Source: an uncultured Bacteroidia bacterium (GTDB lineage Bacteria; Bacteroidota; Bacteroidia; Bacteroidales; UBA932). Taken from it: 20,177 bases of DNA. Positions 5,835 through 15,259 of the stretch are shown here, piece by piece; within the stretch, counting starts at the first letter, position 1; the number at the start of each line of letters is the position of its first letter. Position numbers and translations under genes: made by a program. The stretch covers positions 1 through 20,177 of the forward strand of contig CADBMK010000008.1 in NCBI GenBank assembly GCA_902795785.1, given 5' to 3'. The notes beneath the pieces were generated by a model. That model ran no database searches. It was not told the origin of the DNA and saw only the letters and a program-made list of their open reading frames with translations.

Positions 5835-8588
5835 TTAAAAGTGAATCATTATCTGGAAGTTTACGAAGAAGTAGTTCCTGTAGAACGTGAACTCGGCGTT
5901 TGTGCTTGTAGGCTGATACTGCATATAGAGCGTGTACCAGGTTCCGTTCAGACCCAGGTCTACGTTAGGGTTGAGGGTATATACTCCTCCGGCTCCCACG
6001 AATGTGTTGATTTTTTCAAAGCTTGCAGGCATCGACGAGTCTATGAGCTGTACTTCAGGCGCCGTTCCGGCTCCGGCCGTGGCGTACACCGATGTGCGGC
6101 TGCCTTTGATCGGATGGTAGGCTCCCTTTACGAATGCGTTATAGTAAATTGACTTTGAAAGGAGTACTGCGTCTGCTCCGAAACTGAAGTCAATGCCGTT
6201 GTTAAACATCTTGAGACCGGAACCTCCAAGGGTGAACATGTTCATCTTGCTGTTCTTCCAGCCGCTGAAGACGTAGTATGTCTCTCCGTAGTCGTCGATC
6301 TTCTGGCTGATCTGCCTGTCGTACGCATCTACTATCCTGTATGAGAAATGGCCTTCTACTGTCCACTCCTTAGGAAGGTCCTTGCTGACGAATACCTTTG
6401 TGTTGAGGATAGGGAAGTATTTGGTTGCAACCAGGGCGCGTCCGCCAGCGGTCCATCCGCCGCCAAACTGCTGTGTCCAGCCGGCGCCGGCCTGAATGCC
6501 GATTCCACCCGGAACCTGCTGCTCAAGCCTGTCCTCCGTTGATGTCATATCGTCACGTCCGGCGTAGTTGAAAACGAATTCTCCCGTACCGCGGTCCGTG
6601 AATTTCCTCTCGTAGGTTGCGAATGCGTTTGCAGTGATGATGTCACGGTTGCCTGGCCTTCCCTGCATATATTCAAGGGTGAGGCTGTTCTTGAATCTCT
6701 TCTGGATGTAGCCCTGAATCTTCTTGTTGTGGGCGAACTTCTCGTCTTCCGAAGGTTTGTACTGCTTCAGGTAAACCACGGCTGAATCATACTGGCGCTG
6801 ATTCTCGTAGAGAAGTCCCTTGATATAGAGAAGCTCCATGTCCTTCGGCTTGTAACTGAGGCCGTCGTCAACCGTGTTCATCGCTGATTCATACTGCTTT
6901 TCCTTTCTGAGAGCAAGGGCTCTTTCAGCGCAGAGACCGGCGTAGTGGTTGATGAATACTTCTTCGGTAGGGTAGAGTTCAAGTCCTTTTTCTATGTAGA
7001 AATTCTTGTCTCTTCCGGTTTCGGCAGCCGAAGTTATGCCGTACATATAGAGCTCTTTAGCGTTGCTGTGGGCGATGGCCTTCTCAACTGTCTGTGCAGC
7101 CTGCTCGTAGTTTCGCATCTCCATCTGGCTCTTGATGTACGGAATTGCCATTTCAGCGTAGGCCTCGTTGTCCCCTGCACTTTCGAGCAAGTCCAGGGCC
7201 TCTTTGTACTGTCCCTTGAGGGCGAGGATTCCCGCCTTCTTCTGGATGTACTTAGGGTCCTTCGTACTCAGGGCATCAATGGCCTCGTCATATTTCTTGA
7301 GCATAGTGTAGCAGACGGAAAGCTTGCTTGCCGCACTTGTCCTCAAATCTTCTTCCGAACTCTCGTTGGCGGTGAATTCAAAAGGATCCACAGCCTCTGA
7401 GTAATAGCCCTTCTCCATGGCCTCGTTTCCTATCTTGTAATAGAGGTTGGAGAGATCCTCCCTATATCCGGCATTGTCAGGATTGCTCTTGAATGCCTTG
7501 TAGAGGGCATCGGCGGCTTTGTTGTCCTCGCCGAGGGCCTTGTATGCCACATATTCCTTATATGCCACGGAAGCGTTGAACGGGCTGCGCTTCTTATAGT
7601 CGTTGATGTAGTAGAGGGCGTCGTTGTAGTAACCGCGTGAAAGGGCCGTGTTTACGAGGTAGTTGAAGGCCTCGCTGGAGTGTGAACGCTCATAGACACG
7701 TCCGTATGCCGTGTACGGGTCGTTGGCGTTGGCATATCCGGCCTGGTCTTCCTGAACCTGGGTAATCAGCCTGTCGATCATCGCCGAACGCGGCTGCTCG
7801 CGAAGGAATACCAATGCCTCTCCGTGCCTGCCCTGTGAGCAGAGGATGTCTGCGTGCTTCTTGATCAGGGTGTAGTCCCCGGTGCGGGCGGCGCCTTCGC
7901 CTGAAAGCTTCTTTGCTTCCTCAGTCCTTCCGGTCTGGAGAAGAAGGTTGGAAAGACGGATGTAGTAGTCTGCGTTGTTCGGGTTGAGCTTGATGAGTTC
8001 CAGGTTGCTGGCAAGTTCTCCGTCTATGTCTCCCTGCTTTTTCTGCTCCTGGGCCTTGATCTCGAAGCGGTATGCGCTTTCATTCCTGATCAGGCTGTCG
8101 TCAGGATAAATCTCCTGAAGTCTCAGAAGGAGTTTGTCCGCCTCTACGAAGTTGTGCTGGAGACGGTAGATTTCAATCTTCTTCTTCCACCAGCCCTTGC
8201 TGTAAGGGTTGGATTCAAGCAGCTCGTTTATGTAGCAGATTGCGCTGGCGTAATTCTTTGTGTCGTATTCCACGTTTACGATGAGCTCTCTTGCGTGGGT
8301 GTTGCTGTCGTCCTCCAAAAGCGCGTTGTGGAGATATCTCCTGGCGTTTTTGTAGTCCTTGATGTGATAGAAGTACCAACCGTCAAGTTCAAGGAACGGA
8401 GACAGGGATCCGTAATAAGGCCTGGCCTCGTCCAGCATATACTTTCCGGCCTCCCATCTTCCTTCGCGGAATGCCTGTCGGATGGCGTTCTCATAGTGGT
8501 CCGGAGTATGGATCTTGGCACCGGCCTCAGGCTGGAAGCCTAAGAGAAAACATACCGTCAAACTCAGTATACAGATAATCTTTCTCAT
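5835..8588 (-). CDS. TPR protein with C-terminal YaiO-like outer-membrane beta-barrel (PgaA/BcsC-like exporter candidate)
   Basis: The 917-residue product has a signal peptide (about 1-24), a long superhelix of tetratricopeptide-like repeats (about 30-620; for example segments with Y..A....L and DEAIDALS.KDPKY patterns), and from about residue 634 a barrel-like region with alternating aromatic and polar residues, ending in HF, a typical terminal Phe of outer-membrane proteins. The barrel resembles the YaiO family. The order signal peptide, periplasmic TPRs, outer-membrane barrel is that of PgaA and BcsC, which guide exopolysaccharide through the periplasm and outer membrane. Its ATG overlaps the stop of the glycosyltransferase gene (TAATG), implying translational coupling. 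The export role is inferred from architecture and neighbours; no single motif proves it. Confidence 0.85.
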   Translation of the reverse strand: MRKIICILSLTVCFLLGFQPEAGAKIHTPDHYENAIRQAFREGRWEAGKYMLDEARPYYGSLSPFLELDGWYFYHIKDYKNARRYLHNALLEDDSNTHARELIVNVEYDTKNYASAICYINELLESNPYSKGWWKKKIEIYRLQHNFVEADKLLLRLQEIYPDDSLIRNESAYRFEIKAQEQKKQGDIDGELASNLELIKLNPNNADYYIRLSNLLLQTGRTEEAKKLSGEGAARTGDYTLIKKHADILCSQGRHGEALVFLREQPRSAMIDRLITQVQEDQAGYANANDPYTAYGRVYERSHSSEAFNYLVNTALSRGYYNDALYYINDYKKRSPFNASVAYKEYVAYKALGEDNKAADALYKAFKSNPDNAGYREDLSNLYYKIGNEAMEKGYYSEAVDPFEFTANESSEEDLRTSAASKLSVCYTMLKKYDEAIDALSTKDPKYIQKKAGILALKGQYKEALDLLESAGDNEAYAEMAIPYIKSQMEMRNYEQAAQTVEKAIAHSNAKELYMYGITSAAETGRDKNFYIEKGLELYPTEEVFINHYAGLCAERALALRKEKQYESAMNTVDDGLSYKPKDMELLYIKGLLYENQRQYDSAVVYLKQYKPSEDEKFAHNKKIQGYIQKRFKNSLTLEYMQGRPGNRDIITANAFATYERKFTDRGTGEFVFNYAGRDDMTSTEDRLEQQVPGGIGIQAGAGWTQQFGGGWTAGGRALVATKYFPILNTKVFVSKDLPKEWTVEGHFSYRIVDAYDRQISQKIDDYGETYYVFSGWKNSKMNMFTLGGSGLKMFNNGIDFSFGADAVLLSKSIYYNAFVKGAYHPIKGSRTSVYATAGAGTAPEVQLIDSSMPASFEKINTFVGAGGVYTLNPNVDLGLNGTWYTLYMQYQPTSTNAEFTFYRNYFFVNFQIMIHF

Positions 8589-10000
8589 TACTTTTTGTGT
8601 CCTTTATGCTGCATGTCACCCCAGACGGCTCTGGTACGGAAGATATAGTTTGCATATCCCTTGAGTGAGAAGAAGGTGATGAGCGGATGGTAAATAAAAG
8701 GTTCAAGACAGCCTGCAACAAGAAGCTTGAGGTAGCTTTTAATGTGGTTGTAGGAGCCGCCCTGGATAAAATCGTAAAAGATAATCAAACCCGACAGCAT
8801 GATGCTGAAGAGGTAGATCGTACAGAGCATGACCCAGAATGAGAGCCAGTTGATACCTCCGGTGAAGAGGAGGTAGATGAGCGAGATGAGTCCGAGCGCC
8901 TCGATGACAGGGGCGAAGAACTCGAAGATGATTTCGTACGGGAAGGTGATGAGTCCGAGCTGCTTGTAGTATGGCTTGAACGCCATCTTCTTGTGCTTGT
9001 CTATGAGCTGGATAAGACCACGGCCCCATCGTGTTCTCTGACGGTTCATGGTCTTGAATGTGGCAGGACCCTCAGTCCAGCAGCAGGTGTGCGGAATCTG
9101 GACCACCCTGTACTCCTTGTGGAAGTCGCAGCAGTAGCCAATCATTCTCCAGAGCATGTCCATATCCTCGGCGAATGAGTCGTAAGAGTAACCGCCGGCG
9201 GCGATGACCACCTCGGTGTTGAACAGTCCGTAACCTCCCGATACGTTAGGCATGGCGTTGATGTTTGACCAGCCCATCTTACCGATGAGGAAGGAACGCT
9301 TGTATTCGAGGTCCTGGAAAAGAGGGAACGGCTTTGATGACGGCCTTTTTTCTATTACCTCGCCCTTGCTGTTGAGGAGGAAGCCGTTGGAAATACTCAT
9401 CGTTCCGGATACGGCTATCACTCTCTCGTCCTGAAGGACAGGGAAGATACACTCGTAGATCGCGTCCTTTGCAAGGAGACAGTCGGCGTCGGTGTTGATG
9501 AAGTATGGGTTTGTCACCACGTTGAGACCACCGTTGATGGCGTCGGCCTTGGTACCTCCGTTGACCTTGTCCACTACGGTGAGTTTGTTGTACTTAGGAT
9601 TCAGGGACTTGAAGAGCCTCTTGAACGGCTGGCAATGTACCTTATACACGTAGTCGTAAGGAATCTCCACCAGCTCGAAGGCGTCAATCATCTTCTCAAG
9701 GGTCTTGTCCTTGGATCCGTCGTTCACGATGACGACTTCAAAGTTCGGATAGTCCTGTGAGAGTAGGGAGTTGACATTATCCACAATTGAGTTCTCCTCG
9801 TTGTACGCTCCGGCGACGATTGATACTCCCTTCGTGTAAGGAGAGGAGTCGATCATGCTTCGGATGTATTTCTTTCCCCATTTCTGGTTTTTCTTGGCCT
9901 GCTGGTCGGCCATGATGATCAAGACGACGTAGATGATAATCAACGACATCGAGTAGAAAAACACGAGGTTTCCGTAGACGTATAAGAATGCGCTTATCAT
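8588..10000 (-). CDS. Processive family-2 glycosyltransferase (polysaccharide synthase)
   Basis: The 470-residue product has one N-terminal membrane helix (about 10-30), a cytoplasmic GT-A domain and about three C-terminal helices (about 350-380, 384-408, 426-446). All motifs of processive beta-glycosyltransferases are present: D94 in IVNDGS, the DAD metal site (171-173), E278-D279 in FAEDMD, and QRTRW (321-325). BcsA, PgaC and hyaluronan synthase share this layout, so it should polymerise a UDP- or GDP-sugar while threading the chain through the inner membrane. The sugar cannot be read from the sequence. There is no PilZ domain after the last helix, unlike BcsA, so direct c-di-GMP control through that domain is not expected. 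The start overlaps the preceding gene stop by four bases (ATGA). Confidence 0.92.
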   Translation of the reverse strand: MISAFLYVYGNLVFFYSMSLIIIYVVLIIMADQQAKKNQKWGKKYIRSMIDSSPYTKGVSIVAGAYNEENSIVDNVNSLLSQDYPNFEVVIVNDGSKDKTLEKMIDAFELVEIPYDYVYKVHCQPFKRLFKSLNPKYNKLTVVDKVNGGTKADAINGGLNVVTNPYFINTDADCLLAKDAIYECIFPVLQDERVIAVSGTMSISNGFLLNSKGEVIEKRPSSKPFPLFQDLEYKRSFLIGKMGWSNINAMPNVSGGYGLFNTEVVIAAGGYSYDSFAEDMDMLWRMIGYCCDFHKEYRVVQIPHTCCWTEGPATFKTMNRQRTRWGRGLIQLIDKHKKMAFKPYYKQLGLITFPYEIIFEFFAPVIEALGLISLIYLLFTGGINWLSFWVMLCTIYLFSIMLSGLIIFYDFIQGGSYNHIKSYLKLLVAGCLEPFIYHPLITFFSLKGYANYIFRTRAVWGDMQHKGHKK

Positions 10001-11184
10001 TGTAGTTCGTATATCATTTTAAGTGCGCCGATGGAGTCGATTTTCTGCATGAGGGTTGACTGCTCCGGATCGGTCGTTTTCTGCTGCAGGAGGACGAACT
10101 GGTAACGCCCTTCCTTGTTATTGTCGTACAGACACCTCAGGGCGGCTTCCTTGGTCTCCTTTGAAGGGGAGTCCTCGTAGGCTGCCACGAAGAACTCGTT
10201 GTATTTGTTATTCTTTGGAACGCCCAGGGCCTTTATAATCTCTCTCTTTGTTTCCTCGATCTGGTCAGGATACATTTCCACGAGTTTGTCGTAGGTCTCC
10301 TCCGAGTTTACGAGGTGGATTGACTTGATGGCCGCTTCACGGCATTTATAACTCTTTGATGTAAGGAATAGAGGAATTTCGGCTTTTTCCTCGTCCGTTC
10401 CGAAGAAACCGACCTCGTTGATCATGAAACTTGCAGCGTCCTCGTTCTCAAGGTTGTTGGCAAGGTTGATGAAGTTAGGCATCTTCTTGTCCTGTGCTTT
10501 CATCCACGCAAAGGTGTAATGGAGCATCATCGTGTACATTGAAGAACTGTTGTGCTCGATGTCCTCAAGAAGGAATTTGTACGGGTCGTTGATACCGCAG
10601 ACGATGAAGCACAGACGTGCCATCAACCTGGTGTCGTAGTCCCTGTGGTTCACATAGTTGGCCAGACGTCCTTCCGATACTACGAGCTGTAGCATGGCCA
10701 TCATCTGGATGGTGTTGAAAACGTCGTGTCCCTCAAGGAGGCTCTTTTCACAGTACTCACGCACTCCGCAAACCGTTGCGAGTATCTGAAGATTGGGGAA
10801 ATAAGCAAGCTCGGTCAGGCTTGTACGGATGGACACGAGGATAGGAATGAAGGACTTTGCCTCACTCTTGATTTCATCCTCGTCTTTGCCGTCGCACTTC
10901 TTAAGAAGTTCAATCATGCTTGAAGCCGGCATACTGTCACTCAAGAGAATCTGCTTGATTGTCTCGGTGTACTTGTCGGCAATGAGTGCCTGGTGCTTAT
11001 TGCGACGGTTGCGCCTTTGGACTCGGAACGCGAAAACGAGTCCAAGAAGAATCAAGGCTACGCTGCAGCAGAATACTATTGTGTATGCTACTGAAATCTG
11101 CCACGACCATCCTGAAAAATGATTCTGGATTACAAACCAGTAATACCTAATCGTATCCCACCCGTAGAATCTAATGTCTTCCAT
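9997..11184 (-). CDS. Membrane-anchored HEAT-repeat-like protein
   Basis: The 395-residue product is not a recognised enzyme. A single membrane helix (about 30-54, followed by RVQRRNRRNKHQ, so the C-terminal part should be cytoplasmic) is preceded by a tryptophan- and tyrosine-rich N-terminus. The rest is predicted helical; residues about 255-380 show paired helices such as CREAAIKSIHLVNSEETYDKL and REIIKALGVPKNNKYNEFF, which resemble HEAT repeats. It is the first gene of the five-gene unit, and overlaps the synthase gene by ATGA, so stoichiometric synthesis with the synthase is likely. A scaffold or regulator of the synthase, comparable in place but not sequence to PgaD or BcsB partners, is inference. 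Upstream are 48 bp and then the hybrid sensor gene. Confidence 0.7.
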   Translation of the reverse strand: MEDIRFYGWDTIRYYWFVIQNHFSGWSWQISVAYTIVFCCSVALILLGLVFAFRVQRRNRRNKHQALIADKYTETIKQILLSDSMPASSMIELLKKCDGKDEDEIKSEAKSFIPILVSIRTSLTELAYFPNLQILATVCGVREYCEKSLLEGHDVFNTIQMMAMLQLVVSEGRLANYVNHRDYDTRLMARLCFIVCGINDPYKFLLEDIEHNSSSMYTMMLHYTFAWMKAQDKKMPNFINLANNLENEDAASFMINEVGFFGTDEEKAEIPLFLTSKSYKCREAAIKSIHLVNSEETYDKLVEMYPDQIEETKREIIKALGVPKNNKYNEFFVAAYEDSPSKETKEAALRCLYDNNKEGRYQFVLLQQKTTDPEQSTLMQKIDSIGALKMIYELQ

Positions 11185-11216
11185 TTTCTGGTGTTCGAAG
11201 GGTTAATAAAAACGGG

Positions 11217-11248
11217 CGAATTTAGAATTTTTTTATGGCTTATCCAAA
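11217..11248 (-). promoter_or_regulatory. Putative promoter of the exopolysaccharide-like unit
   Basis: Read on the minus strand: TTTG at 11248-11245, a 20-bp spacer, and TAAATTCG at 11224-11217, a 7-of-8 match to TAnnTTTG. The same spacing occurs before efp and pgeF. It overlaps the stop of the hybrid sensor gene and starts about 33 bp before the ATG at 11184. No hairpin terminator is seen in the 48-bp gap, so read-through from the sensor gene is also possible. Confidence 0.4.
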
Positions 11249-14200
11249 AATTGCTTTCTCATTTCACTAGGAGTGGTTCCAAAGTACGTTTTGAAGCATT
11301 TGCTGAAGTAGTGGTGAGAGCTATATCCCAGTCTGTAAGCGATTTCGGTAATTGGAAGGTTTGTTGTCTTCACCATCTCGCTGGCGATTTTCATCTTGGT
11401 CTGGTTTACGTATTCGTTCACTCCGAGGCCTGTCAGGGCCTTGACTTTATTGTAGAGTGACGAGCGGCTCATCAGCATGCTTTGGGCAAGGAATTCCACG
11501 TCAAGTTCCGATGAATCGAGGTTCTCCTGTATGATATTGTTAAACTTCAGGATGAACTGTTCGTCCACTGATGCAAAGGTGTTCTCCACGGCTCCTGTGT
11601 TGTCGGTCGATTTGTTCAGGTTCACCCTTGCTTTCTCCCTGTTCAGAAGGAGGTTCCTTGCCACGACAATAAGGAAGTCGTTGTCAAAAGGCTTTGGAAT
11701 GTAGGAGTCCGCACCTATCTTGTATGCCGTCAGGACGCTTTCTCCCTCGGTTTTTGCCGTGAGAAGGATTACTGGAATGTGGCTTATGTTTATGTCGTTC
11801 TTGATGGCGGTGCATAGCGCGAATCCGTCCATTTCAGGCATCATTACGTCGCTGATCACGAGGTCGGCCACTTCCGGGCCCCTCAGTTTTTCAAGGGCCT
11901 CTACTCCGTTAGATGCAACCTGCACCTTCTTGAATTGGTCTGAGAGGGATTCCTGGAGGAAGTCCGTCAGGTCTTTGTTGTCATCAACCACGAGTACCGT
12001 CACCGTCTTGAGATTGATGTCTCCCTCCTTGAACTCATTGGCAGTAACGCTCTCCTCGTAGAACGCCTGCGGCTGCGCAGGCTTAGCCGGTGCGTTTTCC
12101 ATCAGCGGCAGGTCGAAATAGAAGGTGGATCCTTCCGTCTCGTTGTTGAACGCACCCATCGTGCCTCCGTGAAGGTTGATGAGTTTGTATGAATAGGCGA
12201 GTCCGAGCCCCGTTCCCTGGGCGTTAAGTTGGCCCTGGGCGAAGCGTGAGAAGAGTTTTGTCTGTGTTTCCTTGTCCAGACCAGGTCCCTGGTCCTTCAC
12301 GGCAATCCTTACGATGTCCTTGGACGTCTTGTGGATTGATACAATCACCTTTGTGTGCTCCGGAGAGAACTTCAGGGCGTTCATGAGGAGATTGGACAGG
12401 ACGATGCGGCACTTCCATTTGTCGAACCACACGCGGAGGTTCTCGCAGTCGCTGTCAAAGACTATCTCGATATGTTTTTCGTTATACTCGGTCTTGAATT
12501 CGTTGATAATCTCCATGGCCCAGGCTCCGATTTCGGTCGGCATCTTCCTGAGGGCGTTGCCCGAGTTGTTGATTCTGTTGATGTCCAGCACCATGTTGAT
12601 AAGGTCGACCATGTTATGGACGTGTTTGTAGATTCCCTTGAGGGATGTGGCTACTCTCTGGTCCATGTCGTCCGTCTTTTCCAGAAGCCTCTTGAGAGGT
12701 GCGTGGATAAGTGTGAGCGGTGTTCTGATCTCGTGGCTGACGTTCACAAGGAACTGGATCATCTGCTCGTTGTCAAGTTCTTTCTGCTTCAGCAGGCGCT
12801 GCTCTATCCTTTCGTCGCTTCTTGCCCTGTGCTGGAGGTAGAGGTTATATGCCAGGCATCCTCCAAGCACCATCAGCAGGAAGATGAACCATGGATTGGT
12901 GTAAAGCGGCGGCGTAATCTTCAGTTTCAGGATTTCCGACGGGGTTGACCATGATCCGTCTTTCTGGAGATATGAAGCTGTGATTGTATAGTTTCCGTCC
13001 GGAAGGGGCGGGATGGTGGCTATGTTGCGGTAGGTTGTAATTTCTCCGTTGATTTTGCCGTTGAATTGGAATTTGAAAAGCCTCTGGGTGAAGAGATCGT
13101 AACTGTCCAACGCTATGTGGATGTCGAAGGTGGAGTAGTGCTCAGCCACCTTGAGTTTCTTCAGATTGACGCAGGACATCCTCTCTCCGTTGACCACGGC
13201 TTCTACAAGGGTGACCCTCGGCTGCCTGTTGACCTTCTGGGCCAGGGCCTTAGGCGCTATCACCAGTCCTGAAGGACCTCCCATTATCATATACCTGCTG
13301 TCGTCGAGCGTCGAGATTGCGTTGATCTCGTTGTGCGGGAAGCCGTCGCTCTCGTCAAAAATCTCGAATCTGCCGGTGGACTCGGTATAGCAGAACAGCT
13401 TGTTGTCCGCAGTGATCCACAGCCTGCCTGCGTTGTCGAACTGCAGCCTTGTAATCCTTCTGAACATCTGGTTCTCAAGGAATTGTACTTCTCCGGTCTT
13501 TATGTTAAGATTGGCGAGTTTCCCGGATTTGACGAACCATATTTTTCCGTCGTTGTAGTCGGCGGCGGTTGCGTCTATGCCTGATTTGTTGTATATGTTC
13601 CTTATAGTCCTGCCTTCCCTGCTTATTTCGAAGAGTCCGCCGCGGCCGATGGCATAGCAGATGTCCTCGCTCAGGTAGATGATGCTCAGGCCCTTGGTCT
13701 TGCTTTTATCGAGGTTCTTGTAATCTATATAGGTATGGCTCTTTGTGTCGTAGACATACATCCTGGATCCCATGAAGAAAATGTCTCCGTCAATGTTGTA
13801 GACGTTGGTCGGTACTCCCGAGCTGAATTCCTCCCTGTCTGTCTGCGGGTCTTTCAGCGTGAACTTCCGGATATGGCCGCTCTGCTTTTCAAACAGGTAG
13901 AGTCCCTTTCCGTAAACGGAGCAGATGAGGCAGTCCCTGTCGAATTCCGTCAGGGATGTAATCTTCATCTTCTTCATTTCAGGGTAGTGCTTGAATTTGC
14001 CTGTCTGGATGTCAAACCTGTTAACACCCTCACCGTCGGTTCCAATCCATACGGTTCTGTCGTCATTCTCTTCGTATATTGATTGTACCTGGTTGGCGCT
14101 CAGGCCGTTGTCCATGCCGAAGTAGGTGGCCTGGTAGGACCTTATTGATGTCTCCCTTATGGCGATGACTCCGTATTTCACGCTTCCTGCCCAGACATTG

Positions 14201-15129
14201 CCCTCGCAGTCTTTGTAAAGGCTGGTAAATGAATTTGTGGGAAGTTTCTGGCCACCCATTTCCCTGCGGCTGTTCAGGGAAACCACCTTGTTGGTGAACG
14301 GATCCAGGCAGAGTATGCCGTCTTCGTCTGTTGCCAGCCATAATTCATTGTAATATGGCAGCATGTCAAGGGTAAGGCTGCTGGAAAGTCCGTCCTCTTG
14401 CGTGAATCTGTGGATTGTTCTTCCTTCCAGGTCTGTGCTGAAGATACCTTTATGATATACGCTTATGAAGATTCTATCCCTCCATCTTTCCGCCGTAAGG
14501 TAGATTGCATCGTCGGGGTTGGCCTCGTCCTTCAGGAACGTCCTGAGACTCTTTTTGGATTTAGAGTACAGGTAAGGCCTGTGGTAACGGCAGACAATGA
14601 GAAGTTCATCCTTGGAAATAGGGATGAGTTTGCTCAGGTCATGTCCCTGGACCGAGTTCTTCATCTCCTCGAAGGTCTGGCTGTCCTCGTTGAAACAGAA
14701 GATGCCTTCGCTGCCGCCGCAGCAAAGCGTCCCGTCCCATTCTTCAATTATAGGACACGAATGGGAAAGCAATACTTTGAAGGAGTCTGATTCCCTGTCG
14801 TAAATTGAGACGCCGGCCTCGGTGTTGACCCATAATCTGCCTTTTTTGTCAAGATGAAGGCCGCTTATGTATGTTCCCTTGATGACCGTCTTGTCTTTGC
14901 CGGAATCGATATAGTTGTAGATTTCGTTATTCTTGAAGGAATTCAGGCCGAATTTGGTTCCTATCCAAATGCAGTTTGTGCTGTCAGATGCAACGCAGAG
15001 TATTCCAGGCTGGGAAAGGCCGTCGGATGTATTCAGGTGTTTCAGATTAAACCAGGTCTCCGCATGGGCTGGGAGAATGTGAATAATCAGGCACGTCAGA
15101 AAAACGATAACTTGGGTTACTCTTCGCAT
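11233..15129 (-). CDS. Hybrid two-component system sensor/regulator (propeller, Y_Y_Y, kinase, receiver, AraC)
   Basis: The 1298-residue product has all parts of a Bacteroidetes HTCS in order: signal peptide (1-23), two-component propeller repeats (about 30-640; blades such as LWVNTEAGV and VWIGTDGEG), Y_Y_Y domain (about 680-740), one membrane helix (about 745-765), HisKA with H799 in NVSHEIRTP, HATPase with N917 and GTGLGLA (972-978), receiver with D1049-D1050, phospho-acceptor D1094 and K1146, and an AraC-type HTH (about 1195-1295). A periplasmic ligand drives kinase to receiver phosphotransfer in one chain, and the HTH binds nearby promoters. Most such proteins sit beside polysaccharide-utilisation loci and sense oligosaccharides; here the nearest genes downstream are a biosynthesis/export-like unit, 48 bp away on the same strand. 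Linking the two is inference. Confidence 0.95.
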   Translation of the reverse strand: MRRVTQVIVFLTCLIIHILPAHAETWFNLKHLNTSDGLSQPGILCVASDSTNCIWIGTKFGLNSFKNNEIYNYIDSGKDKTVIKGTYISGLHLDKKGRLWVNTEAGVSIYDRESDSFKVLLSHSCPIIEEWDGTLCCGGSEGIFCFNEDSQTFEEMKNSVQGHDLSKLIPISKDELLIVCRYHRPYLYSKSKKSLRTFLKDEANPDDAIYLTAERWRDRIFISVYHKGIFSTDLEGRTIHRFTQEDGLSSSLTLDMLPYYNELWLATDEDGILCLDPFTNKVVSLNSRREMGGQKLPTNSFTSLYKDCEGNVWAGSVKYGVIAIRETSIRSYQATYFGMDNGLSANQVQSIYEENDDRTVWIGTDGEGVNRFDIQTGKFKHYPEMKKMKITSLTEFDRDCLICSVYGKGLYLFEKQSGHIRKFTLKDPQTDREEFSSGVPTNVYNIDGDIFFMGSRMYVYDTKSHTYIDYKNLDKSKTKGLSIIYLSEDICYAIGRGGLFEISREGRTIRNIYNKSGIDATAADYNDGKIWFVKSGKLANLNIKTGEVQFLENQMFRRITRLQFDNAGRLWITADNKLFCYTESTGRFEIFDESDGFPHNEINAISTLDDSRYMIMGGPSGLVIAPKALAQKVNRQPRVTLVEAVVNGERMSCVNLKKLKVAEHYSTFDIHIALDSYDLFTQRLFKFQFNGKINGEITTYRNIATIPPLPDGNYTITASYLQKDGSWSTPSEILKLKITPPLYTNPWFIFLLMVLGGCLAYNLYLQHRARSDERIEQRLLKQKELDNEQMIQFLVNVSHEIRTPLTLIHAPLKRLLEKTDDMDQRVATSLKGIYKHVHNMVDLINMVLDINRINNSGNALRKMPTEIGAWAMEIINEFKTEYNEKHIEIVFDSDCENLRVWFDKWKCRIVLSNLLMNALKFSPEHTKVIVSIHKTSKDIVRIAVKDQGPGLDKETQTKLFSRFAQGQLNAQGTGLGLAYSYKLINLHGGTMGAFNNETEGSTFYFDLPLMENAPAKPAQPQAFYEESVTANEFKEGDINLKTVTVLVVDDNKDLTDFLQESLSDQFKKVQVASNGVEALEKLRGPEVADLVISDVMMPEMDGFALCTAIKNDINISHIPVILLTAKTEGESVLTAYKIGADSYIPKPFDNDFLIVVARNLLLNREKARVNLNKSTDNTGAVENTFASVDEQFILKFNNIIQENLDSSELDVEFLAQSMLMSRSSLYNKVKALTGLGVNEYVNQTKMKIASEMVKTTNLPITEIAYRLGYSSHHYFSKCFKTYFGTTPSEMRKQFLDKP

Positions 15130-15167
15130 CTAGGGGATAATTCTTGTTATTAATTATTATGGTTAGG

Positions 15168-15175
15168 CAAAATTA
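15168..15175 (-). promoter_or_regulatory. Putative -7 element of the hybrid sensor gene
   Basis: On the minus strand TAATTTTG matches TAnnTTTG exactly and ends 38 bp before the ATG at 15129. No TTTG is at the expected -33 distance. Confidence 0.4.
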
Positions 15176-15259
15176 TTTAAAAAATGAGATACTTCTGTGT
15201 GGTTTGTTAAATTTTGGACGTTTTTACCACATTTATGGACAAAAAGGACTATATACTGA

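Noticed and set aside
12224..14803. Many open frames on the opposite strand or other frames of the hybrid sensor gene, up to about 200 codons
   Set aside because: They lie fully inside a gene with complete, ordered domains and show no recognisable domain themselves; they follow from its codon use.
15184..15210. Eight-codon ORF upstream of the candidate RNA
   Set aside because: Very short, AT-rich surroundings, no conserved feature; chance occurrence is likely. A leader peptide cannot be excluded.
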